The translations under genes and the position numbers were made by a program. From assembly GCA_013396915.1 (NCBI GenBank), contig VWZL01000298.1:1278695-1342694 (forward strand): a DNA stretch of 64,000 bases. Reading direction: 5' to 3'. Shown here one piece after another: positions 47,101 to 55,600 of this stretch. Position 1 is the stretch's first letter; every line of letters starts with the position of its first letter. The DNA comes from Stercorarius parasiticus (taxonomy: Eukaryota > Chordata > Aves > Charadriiformes > Stercorariidae). Below the pieces are notes generated by a model that saw only the letters and a program-made list of their open reading frames with translations, ran no database searches and had not been told where the DNA came from.

Positions 47101-50100
47101 GACCTTCTCTATCATTAGAAACAAAGATGTTTCTTTACCTGCCCAAGCCTGTAGGCTTGAACGCAGCACAGCTCGGTGCCTTTTGTCTCTGTTGCTGTAG
47201 GTTACGGAAAGTGAACTAATGTACGCAGCGAGCTTGAGTAATACTGACCAGCGCTACCTCTTGCGTTTGGTGCTTTTCAGTCCTATTATAAGCCCAGAAA
47301 CCATTAGCTCTGAGCAGGCTGGAGTGGGAAGGACCTGAATGGAAATGTTCTTTAAGCACTAATTTTGCCACTCATGTTGCCAGCAAGAGAGAAGGCGGTT
47401 TTGGGGAACAAAATTTCAGTCTATCGCCTGATTTATTTATTATTTTTTGGCTCCAAGAGTAAAAGAAGGCTGAAATTAAAAGGTTTGGAGGGGTTGTCAT
47501 AATTGGAGCACTTCATGCTGTGCGAACGCTTTTCAAATGACTCTCAAAAGACATTTCATCCATCAAAAATAATTCATTCTTTTGTCAGGCTTAGAAAAGC
47601 AACTAATCGCTAGCAGATATGTTTATAAGTAAGAGAATACACGCCATGGATTTTGTCCAGCTCTAAAATGTATAAATCACAAGTACCTCTACTGACTATT
47701 CTCACCGATGTAATCAAGTGGATGGGGCCCCAAACCACGCAGCAAAAGCTTTAGCAGTGAAATCCAGGAACAAATCCAACCTAGCTGCTGTGTACAGTAG
47801 AGACAACTGCTAAATTAAATTACTTTCAGATGCAACTCTCTTTCTACCTACAGTTTAACAATAAGCATGGGGTGAGATAGACTTTTCCCAGCAAGCGTCT
47901 GACCCTATGCTCTCCCTGTACCTAAAAGTGGGTGGGAGTGTCTCAGGGCATGGCTGGACCCCAGGGGCTGCAAACCATGTGGAAACCCTTTCTCTGGCTC
48001 CGACCACCAGGCGATCGCAGTAAAAATACCAAATCTGGGAGAGGCTTCATCAAGGCGGTCTCCCTGGAGCGGAGGGGCAGCAGGAGGCCAAGGGTTTGTT
48101 TTCCTAATAACACAGGAGCAGATGCAGAAGAAAGATGATAGGAGCCCTCGTTACCTTGCTAATGTGGAACTCCAGCCTTCTCATGTATCTTTCGACCGCT
48201 TTGATTTGCTGAAGGAAAGGAAGAGGCAGAGGGTGAGGCACATTTAAATAAATCAGTCAGACATTGCCACGCTAGTTCTGCTCGCATCTTCAGGTCCCCA
48301 TGAGGCTGAGAAACTCCTCCTTAAAACATGCAGGAGGGTTTCATTGCCTGTGAATCTGGAATCAGCTGTCCCACCTTACTACCATTAATCTGCTAACAAA
48401 AATGGAGCTCACCGATGTCTGTACCCAATGTATTTTTGAACAAAAAAGAGGTTTTCTTTGATGGAATTTCCCTAGTTTTTTGAATTCTTAAAAAAAAAAA
48501 AAAGGATCAGAACTTTTTTTAGCTCAAAATTATTTTGAGTAATTTGAAAATCTGTATTAAAATTGGTTTTGCATTTCAAAATCCATCCCCTTCCTCAGCA
48601 AACTGGTTTTGACAGCAAAACCAAGCCTTGGCATTTTGACTGAAAAAAAGCCAGACTTGCTCAGGAAACATTTTTGAAAGCTTTCCTTTTGTTTCACCCA
48701 AATTTTCCTGTGGGGGAAAAATATTTTCAATTTTTCAGTTTTTCCATCCCCAGAACTGGCAGGACCAGGGACGAGCTGGGGCTTGACCCGGAGCTGGCAG
48801 GGTGAAGTTGCATGAGGCGATGGATTTAATGGCTGGCAGCTGACAAGAGATAGGAGGTCTCACTCCTCCGCCTCCCTCTTTCCCTGGCAGGGGTCTGCCT
48901 CCTTCCTGGCGCCCATCCCAGAGCCAGTTTAACTCGACAGAGCCCAGGGAAGGGCTGATGGGGTAAGTTTGATGCCGGGTTAGTGAGCACAGTTGGCTGG
49001 GGGAAGCACCAGGCAATACCAGAGCCCCTGGGAAGAGGAGGGGAGTGGGACTTCTTCCTTCGCAAGTGCAAATTGGCAGGTAACTTCTCCCTCGATGGTG
49101 TTCGCCTGGATGGTAGATCCGGCTGAGAGAGGTTTCCCATGCTAACTATGTACATCGTACAGATACTAACGCTTCTTTGCAAAACCAGTGTCAAAGAGGG
49201 TAACATACCTTATCCAAATCATACAGGACTCCCTGCAACAGAGAAGATGAAACTGTGATTAATTTTGCAACTTAACAGCACTACGAGAAAGTAATGTTTG
49301 TCAGTCAACAGAAATCACAAACAAAGCCAGGGCTGGAAGAAAAGAAGAGCATCCATGCGAATTCCCTATATCCTGCTCCCACCCCCTCGTCTGCTCCAGC
49401 ACCTCGAGGAGTTTATTGAGCATCCACACGATGAAAAAAGCATGACACGTACCAGGCGTGAGTTTCTTTTCATGTCTTTTAACTGAGTAGTCAACTTATC
49501 CAGCTCCGTCTGGTGAACTTCCAGATACTCGCTGTGAACACAAACCAGAGAAGGGAGGCATGAGCCCTGCAGCACATACCAAGCTGGCTGCTGACCATCC
49601 TAAAAGAAAATCTGCACAACAAATGGCTGTCCTCATTGGATCTGTTTTCAGACAAAAACTCATTTACGTTGATCTGTCCTAAAAGCAGCTCCCTGCTGCC
49701 TTTTGGGGAATAAATAGGAGCCACTTATTTAGCTGTGTTTAAGAGCTCAGTGTTCTCTTTACACTGAACAACCAGTTTCAAGTCAGCTTATCTGCTGCTT
49801 ATTTTACGGGCTGGTGCCTTCCAATCGCTGCTCTTGTATCCAGCTGGTAAAAAACCTGTTATCATCTGGGATGTTATGTTAAGGGCAATACAAGCCTTTG
49901 ACAGGACTCTAGGAAATTCAGAGGCAAAAAACGTTGAAATCCCAGCTTTTGGGAGCTTTCCTAGCAATTGGAGTGGAAATGGGATTCTGCTCCGTTTCCC
50001 ATACAACTATTTCACATCCTAAGTGTTACAAACCAGGATCCAAGACGTATATTTTCCTTTCCTATGATTAAGGATTCCTGTGACATGTTTCTCTAGGCTC

Positions 50101-50306
50101 TAAAATGTCACGGAAAGCTTCAATCAACAAGCAAGGATAAAGGCTCTTACTCCAGGCCATTCTTTAGGGCTCGGTAGACCTCTTCCATCCTCTTAGGCTG
50201 GGGCTCTTTGGGCGTGGTGCTGTTCTTATGACCCAAATTATGCATTTTCTTCACCTTTGCTTGGGGCTTCTTAAGCGCAGAGGAATTTTCAATAAAGGAG
50301 TTACAC
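17053..50306 (-). CDS. RIPOR2: RIPOR2 (FAM65B), Rho-interacting cell polarisation regulator; 21 coding exons, 5' end outside window
   Basis: Reading the - strand, 21 exons with agreeing GT-AG junctions encode about 1033 residues and a TAG stop, matching human RIPOR2 (1068 residues as I recall) except for the first ~35 residues. RIPOR2 binds and inhibits RhoA and is needed for myoblast differentiation, neutrophil and T-cell polarity, and hair-cell stereocilia (DFNB104 deafness in human). Window residues about 1-175 form the helical, Rho-binding N-terminal region, and about 175-330 a conserved globular region. Residues about 330-690 form a Ser/Pro-rich linker with Arg-Ser-Arg-Ser-Phe-Ser sites (likely 14-3-3/kinase targets). 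Residues about 700-1033 form a helical ARM/HEAT-like C-terminus. The initiating exon is missing here and should lie beyond 64000. GMNN converges on it, as in human. Confidence 0.97.
17154..18613 (-). other. RIPOR2: RIPOR2 last intron
   Basis: A 1.46-kb intron with a T tract on the + strand (17342-17359) and an AT-rich palindromic stretch near 18430-18480. No exon is seen. Confidence 0.75.
18614..18704 (-). CDS. RIPOR2: RIPOR2 coding exon (C-terminal ARM-like repeat)
   Basis: The 91-base exon encodes [13 protein letters not shown]ough Leu-Ser-Leu-Gly, a helix pair of the ARM-like domain. Donor GTGAGT, acceptor TTCCCAG; it ends in phase 1. Confidence 0.96.
18705..20768 (-). other. RIPOR2: RIPOR2 intron
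   Basis: A 2.1-kb intron. Open frames on the + strand at about 18939-19391 show no conserved motif, and I see nothing functional. Confidence 0.7.
20769..20852 (-). CDS. RIPOR2: RIPOR2 coding exon (28 codons)
   Basis: The 84-base, phase 0 exon encodes a Tyr-Tyr-Cys-Glu-Ala-Leu-Thr helix and the following Leu-Gln-Lys-Ala-Ala-Cys-Leu-Ala-Leu helix. Donor GTAAGA, acceptor TTTTCAG. Confidence 0.96.
20853..22369 (-). other. RIPOR2: RIPOR2 intron
   Basis: A 1.5-kb intron. Several overlapping - strand open frames at 21335-21881 lie in purine-rich sequence and carry no recognisable domain. Nothing is called. Confidence 0.7.
22370..22572 (-). CDS. RIPOR2: RIPOR2 coding exon (67 codons, ARM-like)
   Basis: The 203-base exon encodes Ser-Val-Val-Gln-Val-Leu-Gln through His-Phe-Arg-Glu-Lys. 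It contains the [12 protein letters not shown] helix characteristic of the RIPOR C-terminus. Donor GTAAGT, acceptor TTTCAG. Confidence 0.97.
22573..23589 (-). other. RIPOR2: RIPOR2 intron
   Basis: A 1.0-kb intron with nothing recognised. Confidence 0.7.
23590..23748 (-). CDS. RIPOR2: RIPOR2 coding exon (52 codons, ARM-like)
   Basis: The 159-base exon encodes [11 protein letters not shown] and the aromatic-rich Val-Phe-Gln-Tyr-Tyr-Asn-Tyr-Phe segment. Acceptor CTGCAG, donor GTAGGG, a weaker variant. Confidence 0.97.
23749..24758 (-). other. RIPOR2: RIPOR2 intron
   Basis: A 1.0-kb intron with nothing recognised. Confidence 0.7.
24759..24920 (-). CDS. RIPOR2: RIPOR2 coding exon (54 codons)
   Basis: The 162-base exon encodes [15 protein letters not shown] and the following helical segment. 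Acceptor TCCACCAG, donor GTACCA. Confidence 0.97.
24921..25792 (-). other. RIPOR2: RIPOR2 intron
   Basis: A 0.9-kb intron with nothing recognised. Confidence 0.7.
25793..25928 (-). CDS. RIPOR2: RIPOR2 coding exon (45 codons)
   Basis: The 136-base exon encodes [13 protein letters not shown], near-identical to human. Acceptor CACCAG, donor GTAAGA; it ends in phase 1. Confidence 0.97.
25929..27393 (-). other. RIPOR2: RIPOR2 intron
   Basis: A 1.5-kb intron with a short A tract at about 25970-25983. No exon or transposon recognised. Confidence 0.7.
27394..27562 (-). CDS. RIPOR2: RIPOR2 coding exon (56 codons)
   Basis: The 169-base exon encodes [16 protein letters not shown] and the [11 protein letters not shown] segment, strongly conserved. 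Its acceptor (CCCCAG) is preceded by a (TG)n tract about 43 bases upstream. Skipping it would shift the frame. Confidence 0.97.
27606..27638. repeat. (CA)n / (TG)n dinucleotide repeat
   Basis: About 16 CA units with one AT interruption. In the RIPOR2 transcript it is a (UG)n tract just upstream of the 3' splice site of the exon at 27394-27562. Confidence 0.95.
27639..29400 (-). other. RIPOR2: Rest of the RIPOR2 intron 27563-29400
   Basis: Besides the dinucleotide repeat, the intron contains a T tract on the + strand (about 28855-28872). Nothing else is recognised. Confidence 0.7.
29401..29585 (-). CDS. RIPOR2: RIPOR2 coding exon, Ser-rich and acidic linker (61 codons)
   Basis: The 185-base exon encodes [16 protein letters not shown], then an Asp/Glu/Gly-rich stretch ending Val-Phe-Ser-Asp-Thr-Glu. 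A Gly-rich run (Gly-Gly-Gly-Gly) lies near its end. Acceptor TTTGCAG, donor GTAAGT. Confidence 0.97.
29586..32234 (-). other. RIPOR2: RIPOR2 intron
   Basis: A 2.6-kb intron. Overlapping - strand open frames at 30791-31320 have no conserved motif or splice support. Nothing is called. Confidence 0.7.
32235..32924 (-). CDS. RIPOR2: RIPOR2 large central exon (230 codons, Ser/Pro-rich linker)
   Basis: The 690-base, phase 0 exon is the largest of the gene. It begins [11 protein letters not shown], runs through a Ser-rich disordered stretch, then the conserved Leu-Lys-Pro-Val-Glu-Leu-Asp and [10 protein letters not shown] blocks. It ends Leu-Asp-Asp-Ile-Leu-Lys before GTGAGT. If the donor is ignored, the frame continues 13 codons to a stop at about 32193, giving a possible truncated product. 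Confidence 0.98.
32925..34241 (-). other. RIPOR2: RIPOR2 intron
   Basis: A 1.3-kb AT-rich intron. A 15-base word is repeated at about 33479 and 33506. No exon is seen. Confidence 0.7.
34242..34388 (-). CDS. RIPOR2: RIPOR2 coding exon with Arg-Ser-Arg-Ser-Phe-Ser motif (49 codons)
   Basis: The 147-base, phase 0 exon encodes Lys-Trp-Leu-His-Pro and later [12 protein letters not shown], a basic-Ser motif of the kind phosphorylated and bound by 14-3-3. Acceptor TTGAAG, a weak pyrimidine tract; donor GTGAGT. Confidence 0.95.
34389..34956 (-). other. RIPOR2: RIPOR2 intron
   Basis: A 0.57-kb intron with nothing recognised. Confidence 0.7.
34957..35086 (-). CDS. RIPOR2: RIPOR2 coding exon (43 codons)
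   Basis: The 130-base exon encodes Pro-Phe-Asp-Val-Glu-Asp and then [17 protein letters not shown]. Acceptor CCGTAG, donor GTAAGC. Confidence 0.97.
35087..36234 (-). other. RIPOR2: RIPOR2 intron with a CR1 3'-end fragment
   Basis: A 1.15-kb intron. Apart from the CR1-like piece at 35601-35712 and a short tandem duplication of a 10-base TTTTAGGCAA unit near 35922, nothing is recognised. Confidence 0.7.
35601..35712 (-). mobile_element. CR1 LINE 3'-end fragment, reverse orientation
   Basis: The + strand reads ATAGAATCGTTTAGGTTGG, then a pyrimidine/purine pattern ending near CCATGTCCCTAAGCACCAC. This is the reverse complement of the 3' end of a common avian CR1 subfamily. It is truncated after about 110 bases. 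Confidence 0.8.
36235..36383 (-). CDS. RIPOR2: RIPOR2 coding exon (49 codons)
   Basis: The 149-base exon encodes [11 protein letters not shown]ough Lys-Leu-Asn-Leu-Glu-Ile-Thr-Trp. The donor is the consensus GTAAGT three bases beyond a weaker GTAGTA; only the former keeps the Trp-Tyr-Pro-Phe junction seen in the family. Acceptor CTTACAG. Confidence 0.96.
36384..38332 (-). other. RIPOR2: RIPOR2 intron
   Basis: A 1.95-kb intron with a short tandem AATTACTTATA duplication near 36530. No exon is seen. Confidence 0.7.
38333..38458 (-). CDS. RIPOR2: RIPOR2 coding exon (42 codons)
   Basis: The 126-base, phase 0 exon encodes [17 protein letters not shown]ough Gly-Leu-Ile-Ser-Ile-Lys, very close to human. 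Acceptor TTTTTCAG, donor GTACGC. Confidence 0.98.
38459..39850 (-). other. RIPOR2: RIPOR2 intron
   Basis: A 1.4-kb intron with T and A tracts at about 39550-39602 and a small tandem CGGCTTTCAC duplication near 38680. No exon is seen. Confidence 0.7.
39851..39894 (-). CDS. RIPOR2: RIPOR2 small coding exon (44 bases)
   Basis: It encodes [15 protein letters not shown], identical in order to human. Acceptor TTCGCAG, donor GTGTGT. It abuts a CpG-rich block on its 5' side. Confidence 0.96.
39895..40290. promoter_or_regulatory. RIPOR2: CpG-rich block with a perfect CRE inside RIPOR2
   Basis: About 15 CpGs fall within 39940-40050. A TTAAATA/TATTTAA element lies near 40053, and a palindromic cAMP response element (TGACGTCA) at 40277-40284. 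Between them are a T tract (about 40130-40143) and a C tract (about 40213-40225). It could be an internal promoter for a shorter RIPOR2 transcript, or simply a GC-rich intronic patch. Open frames here are not in frame with RIPOR2. Confidence 0.45.
40291..44050 (-). other. RIPOR2: RIPOR2 intron
   Basis: The main part of a 4.2-kb intron. It holds one copy of a locally duplicated segment (43618-43730) and a T tract near 42180. No exon is recognised. Confidence 0.65.
43618..43730. repeat. Copy A of a ~113-bp direct repeat
   Basis: It shares AGAATCAGCA, AGCTGATGTCAAATTAAG, AAGTATTT and GAACTTCAGC, in the same order and orientation, with 45763-45875. Confidence 0.85.
44051..44114 (-). CDS. RIPOR2: RIPOR2 small coding exon (64 bases)
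   Basis: It encodes [17 protein letters not shown]ough Met-Lys, part of the helical Rho-binding region. Acceptor AACACAG, donor GTAATT. Confidence 0.97.
44115..45048 (-). other. RIPOR2: RIPOR2 intron
   Basis: A 0.93-kb intron with nothing recognised. Confidence 0.7.
45049..45198 (-). CDS. RIPOR2: RIPOR2 coding exon (50 codons, N-terminal helical region)
   Basis: The 150-base, phase 0 exon encodes [15 protein letters not shown]ough Tyr-Lys-Glu-Tyr-Thr-Glu. Acceptor CACTAG, donor GTAAAT. Confidence 0.98.
45763..45875. repeat. Copy B of a ~113-bp direct repeat
   Basis: This is the partner of 43618-43730, about 2.1 kb away in the same orientation, with scattered substitutions and small indels. 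Confidence 0.85.
46100..46123. repeat. TG/TA dinucleotide repeat
   Basis: A short GTGTGT run passing into TATATATA directly abuts the CR1 tail that follows. Confidence 0.85.
46124..46215 (-). mobile_element. CR1 LINE 3'-end fragment, reverse orientation
   Basis: Two and a half ATCATAGA-type octamers are followed by GGTTGGAAGGGACCTCTGG and the CCTAGTCCAACCC block, the reverse complement of the CR1 3' end. Position 46188 is N. Only about 90 bases remain. Confidence 0.93.
48155..48208 (-). CDS. RIPOR2: RIPOR2 small coding exon (18 codons)
   Basis: The 54-base, phase 0 exon encodes [18 protein letters not shown]. Acceptor CTTCAG, donor GTAACG. Confidence 0.97.
48209..49208 (-). other. RIPOR2: RIPOR2 intron
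   Basis: A 1.0-kb intron with an A tract near 48489-48502. Nothing else is recognised. Confidence 0.7.
49209..49232 (-). CDS. RIPOR2: RIPOR2 24-base microexon (8 codons)
   Basis: It encodes Gly-Val-Leu-Tyr-Asp-Leu-Asp-Lys between TTGCAG and GTATGT, matching the human order between Asn-Ser-Arg-Leu and Gln-Ile-Lys. It is phase 0 and a multiple of three, so skipping keeps the frame. Confidence 0.96.
49453..49531 (-). CDS. RIPOR2: RIPOR2 coding exon (26 codons, coiled coil)
   Basis: The 79-base exon encodes [18 protein letters not shown]ough Asn-Ser-Arg-Leu. Acceptor TTCACAG, donor GTACGT. Confidence 0.98.
49532..50150 (-). other. RIPOR2: RIPOR2 intron
   Basis: A 0.6-kb intron with nothing recognised. 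Confidence 0.7.
50151..50306 (-). CDS. RIPOR2: RIPOR2 most 5' coding exon visible (51 codons)
   Basis: The 156-base exon encodes [15 protein letters not shown]ough Tyr-Arg-Ala-Leu-Lys-Asn-Gly-Leu. Acceptor TTTTGCAG. The first base completes an Arg codon begun in an exon not present in the window. Donor GTAAGA. Confidence 0.97.
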
Positions 50307-50680
50307 CTGCAAAATGAACATTAAAGAGGAAGAAACCCCTATAAATCATAACGATCTCAAAGGAGCGTAGCATGAAGAAATCTTCTGATATTATCTCTGC
50401 TAGCAGAAATGAATCTGCTTCTGTGTCTGCCAGTTAAAGAACTGCATTTGTTTACAGGTTGAGAGGTCTGAGCGGTCTGGGACACACACTGTCAGCTTTT
50501 GATGTGCCAGTTGCCTTGCTGAGATATGACTGCTGGTCTGGAAATGCTGGGCTGAGTGTGAGGCTCATCAGACTTTTCTCTGTCTTATACCATGCCTGTC
50601 CCGCCTCACATCGCTCAGCCACAGCCATAAAAGGGCTGAGCTTCATCCAGGTACTAAAGGCAAAGGGGAGCCCAGATAAT

Positions 50681-51195
50681 CACAGAGTCATAGAATGCAT
50701 TGGGTTGGAAGGGACCTTTAAAGGTCATCTAGTCCAACCCCCCTGCAGTAAGCAGGGACATCTTTAACTAGATCAGATTGCTCAGAGCCTCATCAAGCCT
50801 GGCCTTGAATGTCTCCAGGGGTGGGGCCTCCATCACTTCTCTGGGCAACCTGTTCGCAGTGTTTCACCACCCTCATTGTAAAGAACTTCTTCCTAATGTC
50901 TAATCTAAACCTACCCAGCTCAAGTTTAAAACCGTCGCTCCTGGTCCGATCGCTACATGCCCTTGCAAACAGCCCCTCCTCAGCTTTCTTGTAGGCCCCC
51001 TTCAGGTACTGGAAGGCCGCTATAAGGTTTACCCGAAGCCTTCTCTTCTCCAGGCTGAACAACCCCAACTCTCTCAGCCTGTCTTTGTAGGAAAGGTGCT
51101 CCAGCCCTCTGAGCATCTTCGTGGCCCTCCTTTGGACCCGCTCCAACAGGCCCGTGTCCCTCTTGTGCTGAGGGCTCCAGAGCCGGACACAGTAA
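50681..51195 (-). mobile_element. CR1 LINE 3' fragment, reverse orientation
   Basis: The - strand encodes the C-terminal part of CR1 ORF2 ([26 protein letters not shown]). It then runs into the CR1 3' UTR, ending at a decayed CATAGAATG tail near 50690. About 515 bases remain, 5'-truncated. Confidence 0.95.
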
Positions 51196-52625
51196 AGGTA
51201 AAAGCAAATCTCAGGTGTAAAGCCTGGGGGCTCCTAAGGAAGATTGAGGCTCAGTTAAGAGCGTGTCTGGAGAACACCATCACACTACTGGTCTTGAGCA
51301 TGGACCATAGGTATCTCCGTATGGCAAAGGGAGGATGGTTGTGCTGCATGTAGGTGCCTCATTGGTGATTCTGCTGGGGGTTTGTCAGCATCTAACAACC
51401 ATCACTGACTTGAGCTGACGATAGGAGGTGACCCTTTGCCTGCCGTTCCTCCTCCATTGCTAACTGGTGGTCTGGAGACTTTACACAAGTTAAAATTACT
51501 TGTAAAGTAGCCCCTGGGGGCATCAGGGACTTGTTGACTTGGTAAATACCTGTCTCAAAGCCCTACATCCTAGCTAAATGTAAGGAAAGGCTCTGCAGCC
51601 AAGCTTTGCCCTGTTTCCAGCGGGGTACGAAGGCAGCCCCACAAAGGAAACAGAGTTGTTCTGAATTCATAGCAGTGCGGCAGTGACTAAACTGTCTTTT
51701 GGGTAGCAACAGTCTTAAGTCGGGGGTGGTGGGAAATGTATCATGTTCCTGCACATTTCACATGCTGAAAAGATCACTGCATAAGTTAGTAAATTAAAAC
51801 GATTCTCCGAAATTCTCTCACAGCTCTGAGACACGCGAGGAAGCCCTGCATTAATGCAGGAGAGGCAAACAGGCATTTGGTAGCTAAGGCAGAGGGCAAC
51901 AGCTTAATTATACAAACAATAGAGAGAGAGATTTTAGCCTAGAAGATTTTCTTTTGCAATCAGAGAGAAGGCTGTCTTCTCTCGCCTCTTTTCCACCTTC
52001 ACCCTCCCTTAGGGCCTGATTTGGAAATTCCCCTTAGAGAACATGGGACTTGCCTGGAGCGTCTCTCTTGAAGCCCGCTGAAGCCAGCAAAGGACTGGCT
52101 TCTAATAATCCCATTAGGACCTCCTGGAGAGAATGAATGTGATCCTATTGACATGATTTCAGGGAGCCTGGAAGATATTCCTGAAAAAGAACAGAAAGCA
52201 GGTCAGTGACGATGGAGGGTAAGAGGCAGGCGGTGAGGCAGGGACTGCCTGGCATCCATCAGGCATGGTAAGGGGTAACTGAATCCCATGAGGGGCCGCG
52301 AACCAGGGCACAAATCCGTTTGCATTGCCAAACTGTCCCACCTCAAAAATAAAATAGTCCCATTTTCACTTCTGACTTACATCCCAGGGTCTACTGAAAA
52401 CATGCTGGAGACACAAAGAGGGTCTGGATGTGGGACTAGAAACCAGATGCTTCAGCGTGCTAATCCCAATGCCATCCCCAATTTCTACCGTGCCCAGCAT
52501 GCTTCTCCCCCAGCCCTGCTGTCCTCCATCTGCTACATCGAAGTGTCCTGGAGATTATTTTGGGAGTGTGCAGAGGCCGTGAGGGGCACTCACCATCACC
52601 ATAAAGTGTTATTACATATATTAAA

Positions 52626-52655
52626 ACAAAAAAAAAAAAAAAAAAAAAGAGAGAG
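52626..52655 (+). repeat. A tract followed by GA units
   Basis: About 22 A bases then GAGAGAG; low-complexity sequence. Confidence 0.85.
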
Positions 52656-55600
52656 TTCTTTCAGCATGAATCAAGTCCTGCAGCTCCCCTCTGAGCCTTG
52701 CTCGTTTTCCCCGTGGCTGTTCCCGCCTGGCTGCTGAGAAGGAAGATGCAGTGGGTGTATGCGCAGCCACGGCATGTCGTGATGAGAGAGGGATGCTCTA
52801 CACCACAACAAGCTCCAGGCACTGTACGCTCTGCATTTCACATGTTCGGGGAAGGTGGGGGGAGTGGGGGGGGCTCGGCACCCTGGGAGGAAGCCCTTAC
52901 TCTGTATGTGCTCATTTTCAACGCCCAGCTCAGCATCCGCACCAAACTAAGGTGATTTCAATCCACCCGCAAAGAAATACTAAACAAGCTCCATCAGCTT
53001 GCTGCTGCCACGAGGGGCGAGGGGGATGCCTCCCTTTTCCTTTCCTCCTTGATCCGCTGTTTTCCTTGTCTCGACCCCAGCGTTTGCTGCCCTCAGCAGA
53101 GAATGAAGCAGATTTTTCTGCTGCCTTGGTTTTGTGCTGCTCTGGCGAGGGGAATGGCCTCACCAAGCCATCTGAGGAACTTCACCGCCAGCTGAGGCTT
53201 GGCAGCAGGGCAGGGAGCAGGAAGGGAAGGAGGATGCTGGAGAAGAGGGCACTGGTCCTCAGGTGCTGCTAGGGACCAGCTCCTCCATCCCACAGGAGCC
53301 GTCCTCTCACCGCCTCCTTCCTTCCCAAGGTGCCAGCACGGCTGCTAACGCCCTTGCACTGTGAAACGGATTGAGAAACTAGGCCAGCTTAAAAATAACC
53401 TGACAAAAAATGAAAAAGAGAGATTTTTTTTTAGAATTTTTTTCCCCCCCATTTATTTTAAAAGCTGGACCTGTCCTGCCCCACGCCCCCATTTCACTGC
53501 ACTCCGAACAGCTGGGTGAGTTTGGTGCTGAGGCAGGATGGCATGGCAGCGGCTGGAGCTGATGTTCTGCGAAACTGCGACCTACGGGGCCGAGGGGGTA
53601 ACAGCGAGTCTAAACCCCCCTCTCATCCCTGCAGATGAGGAATGATCATGAGAACCCAGAAAACCAGCCACTTCTGAAAGCCACGGATTTGCAACATAAG
53701 CCTTCGCAACCGAACGTATTTATTAAAGATAAGCACCAGAGCTACATGGTGCCTGCACGGCAAACACTCACCGGAGAAAGCAAACACATGCGGAAACGTT
53801 GTGTGCTGTCCAGTTATGTTTAATTTGTTGCACCAAGCTGGGCAAATACTCTTTGAGGTGACATTAGGCCTCGTGGTGAGCTACTGCTTCTCCGTGGAGA
53901 GGACTGCATTGCCTGAGGAGCTGCTTTTCAGTTTGCCAAGTTTAGAGGTTGACTCTATTGTACAAACACTATCTGTTCTTAAGATTTAAACTTATATTGC
54001 TGACATCTCAGATATTTCCAACTGACCTCACAAAATCACACCGGCTCTGCCTAGCAGCAGCAGCCCCTTAGCCCAGATTCACACAGACAGGGGTTGCATA
54101 TAAGCACCGCGTCGACGGGTTATTTATCATACCTACATCTAGCAAATACACTTTGAGAGATGAGTATTTGTCACATTGTTGTAATACACTTTGTAGAGGG
54201 GGATTTATTTTCCTGTCTCTTGAACGATTCACAGGCCTCCACGCTATCAACTAAATAAACCAACCTCTGGATTTAATAATACATTTGGATTCTGATTATA
54301 CGCATAGATGTAGCCACTAGTGTAATTTCAATAAGGCTCAGTCCACAAGGACTTACCCAGATCTCTTGTTGACCTGACCAGTGTCCCTATAGATGAACAC
54401 TACCAAGGGGATTTTGGTGCTACTCCAATGCAGTGACCAAGTTTCTAAGTCTGCACTTAGTAGTTACCTGATATAATGCTACTGTCTTCTAGATACAGTA
54501 TGAATTTTGCTCTCAATGTAAGGCATATTGCACATTTAAACAGTATTAAATGCTTTTGAGATTCGAGAGATCCACCTCAGCAATGGATGCAATGAGTACA
54601 CTTACATTTGTAAATCTATACAGCTAATGAACCACTGATGTTTCTTTTCGAAAAGTCACCAGTCTGCTTACTGCTAATATAAGCATGTGCTGTGTAGGAG
54701 CATAATTAATATAATTAGTATTGCCCATGGTAAGTACACAGTAGGTGAATGATGAATCCCATCAGCAGAGTCGAGGGATAAGGTGAAATCCTATCAGTAC
54801 TCTTTCTCTGCCCTATTCTCTGACAGCTTGCAGCAGGGAATGGCAGATAACTAATGATGTCTCTGTCCCCAGGGAAATAAAAGTCCCCTCTCCCGGCTCT
54901 CCTTTCAGTCTGGAAACAGGAAAACAGCTGAGCCTGAGCTAATGAAAGGGGAAGGGACCGTCGAGCCCACCACTTCCACGGGGCTGCCCTCTCCTCATCA
55001 CCCTCAGCATGGACCCCCACCTCCCACAATGCTGAAATATTTGATAAACCATGTGGACTTCAAGCTAAGAGAGGGGAAGAAACACATTTGCTAAATCTAG
55101 ATTGACTTTCACGTGGTCCCTTTTTGTTTTTTTCACCATGAGTGATGTGGAGGTGATATTTCTTGTTCACCACAGGATGAGGGGAAGTTGGTTTTGCTAC
55201 ACATGTGCTAGCAACCATGTAAAGCTGCAATACACGTATCAGTGGTGATGGTGCCCTGGATCCCTCCTGTAGCAGCTACAGTTATGGCTTTGGGTCCAGG
55301 GTTTGCTGGAGGGTGTTAGGGAGGCGTCTGCAGCTGAGGGTTCATGGAATAGAGGCTTTGAGGACACTTTGGGATTATGTATAATCCTTGATTAAATGGG
55401 AATGGGGAGTAGGACTCAATGACTGAAGGGACTCTTGATAATCCTTTGCTCCTATCTTATTTTTTTTGTGTGACACATGTTTCAAGGCCCATTCTGTACT
55501 TAAGGAGCTGCAGTTCCTACAATGAGAGGGTTTGTTTGTTGTTGCTTCTGCTGATCTGTGGTCTGCAGGCTGTCCAATAAAATTGGGTGATAATTATTTA

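Larger units (their letters stand above)
45199..48154 (-). other. RIPOR2: RIPOR2 intron
   Basis: A 3-kb intron with the second copy of the local duplication, a CR1 3' end next to a TG/TA repeat, and an AT-rich block at about 47400-47680 that may be conserved non-coding sequence. Confidence 0.65.
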
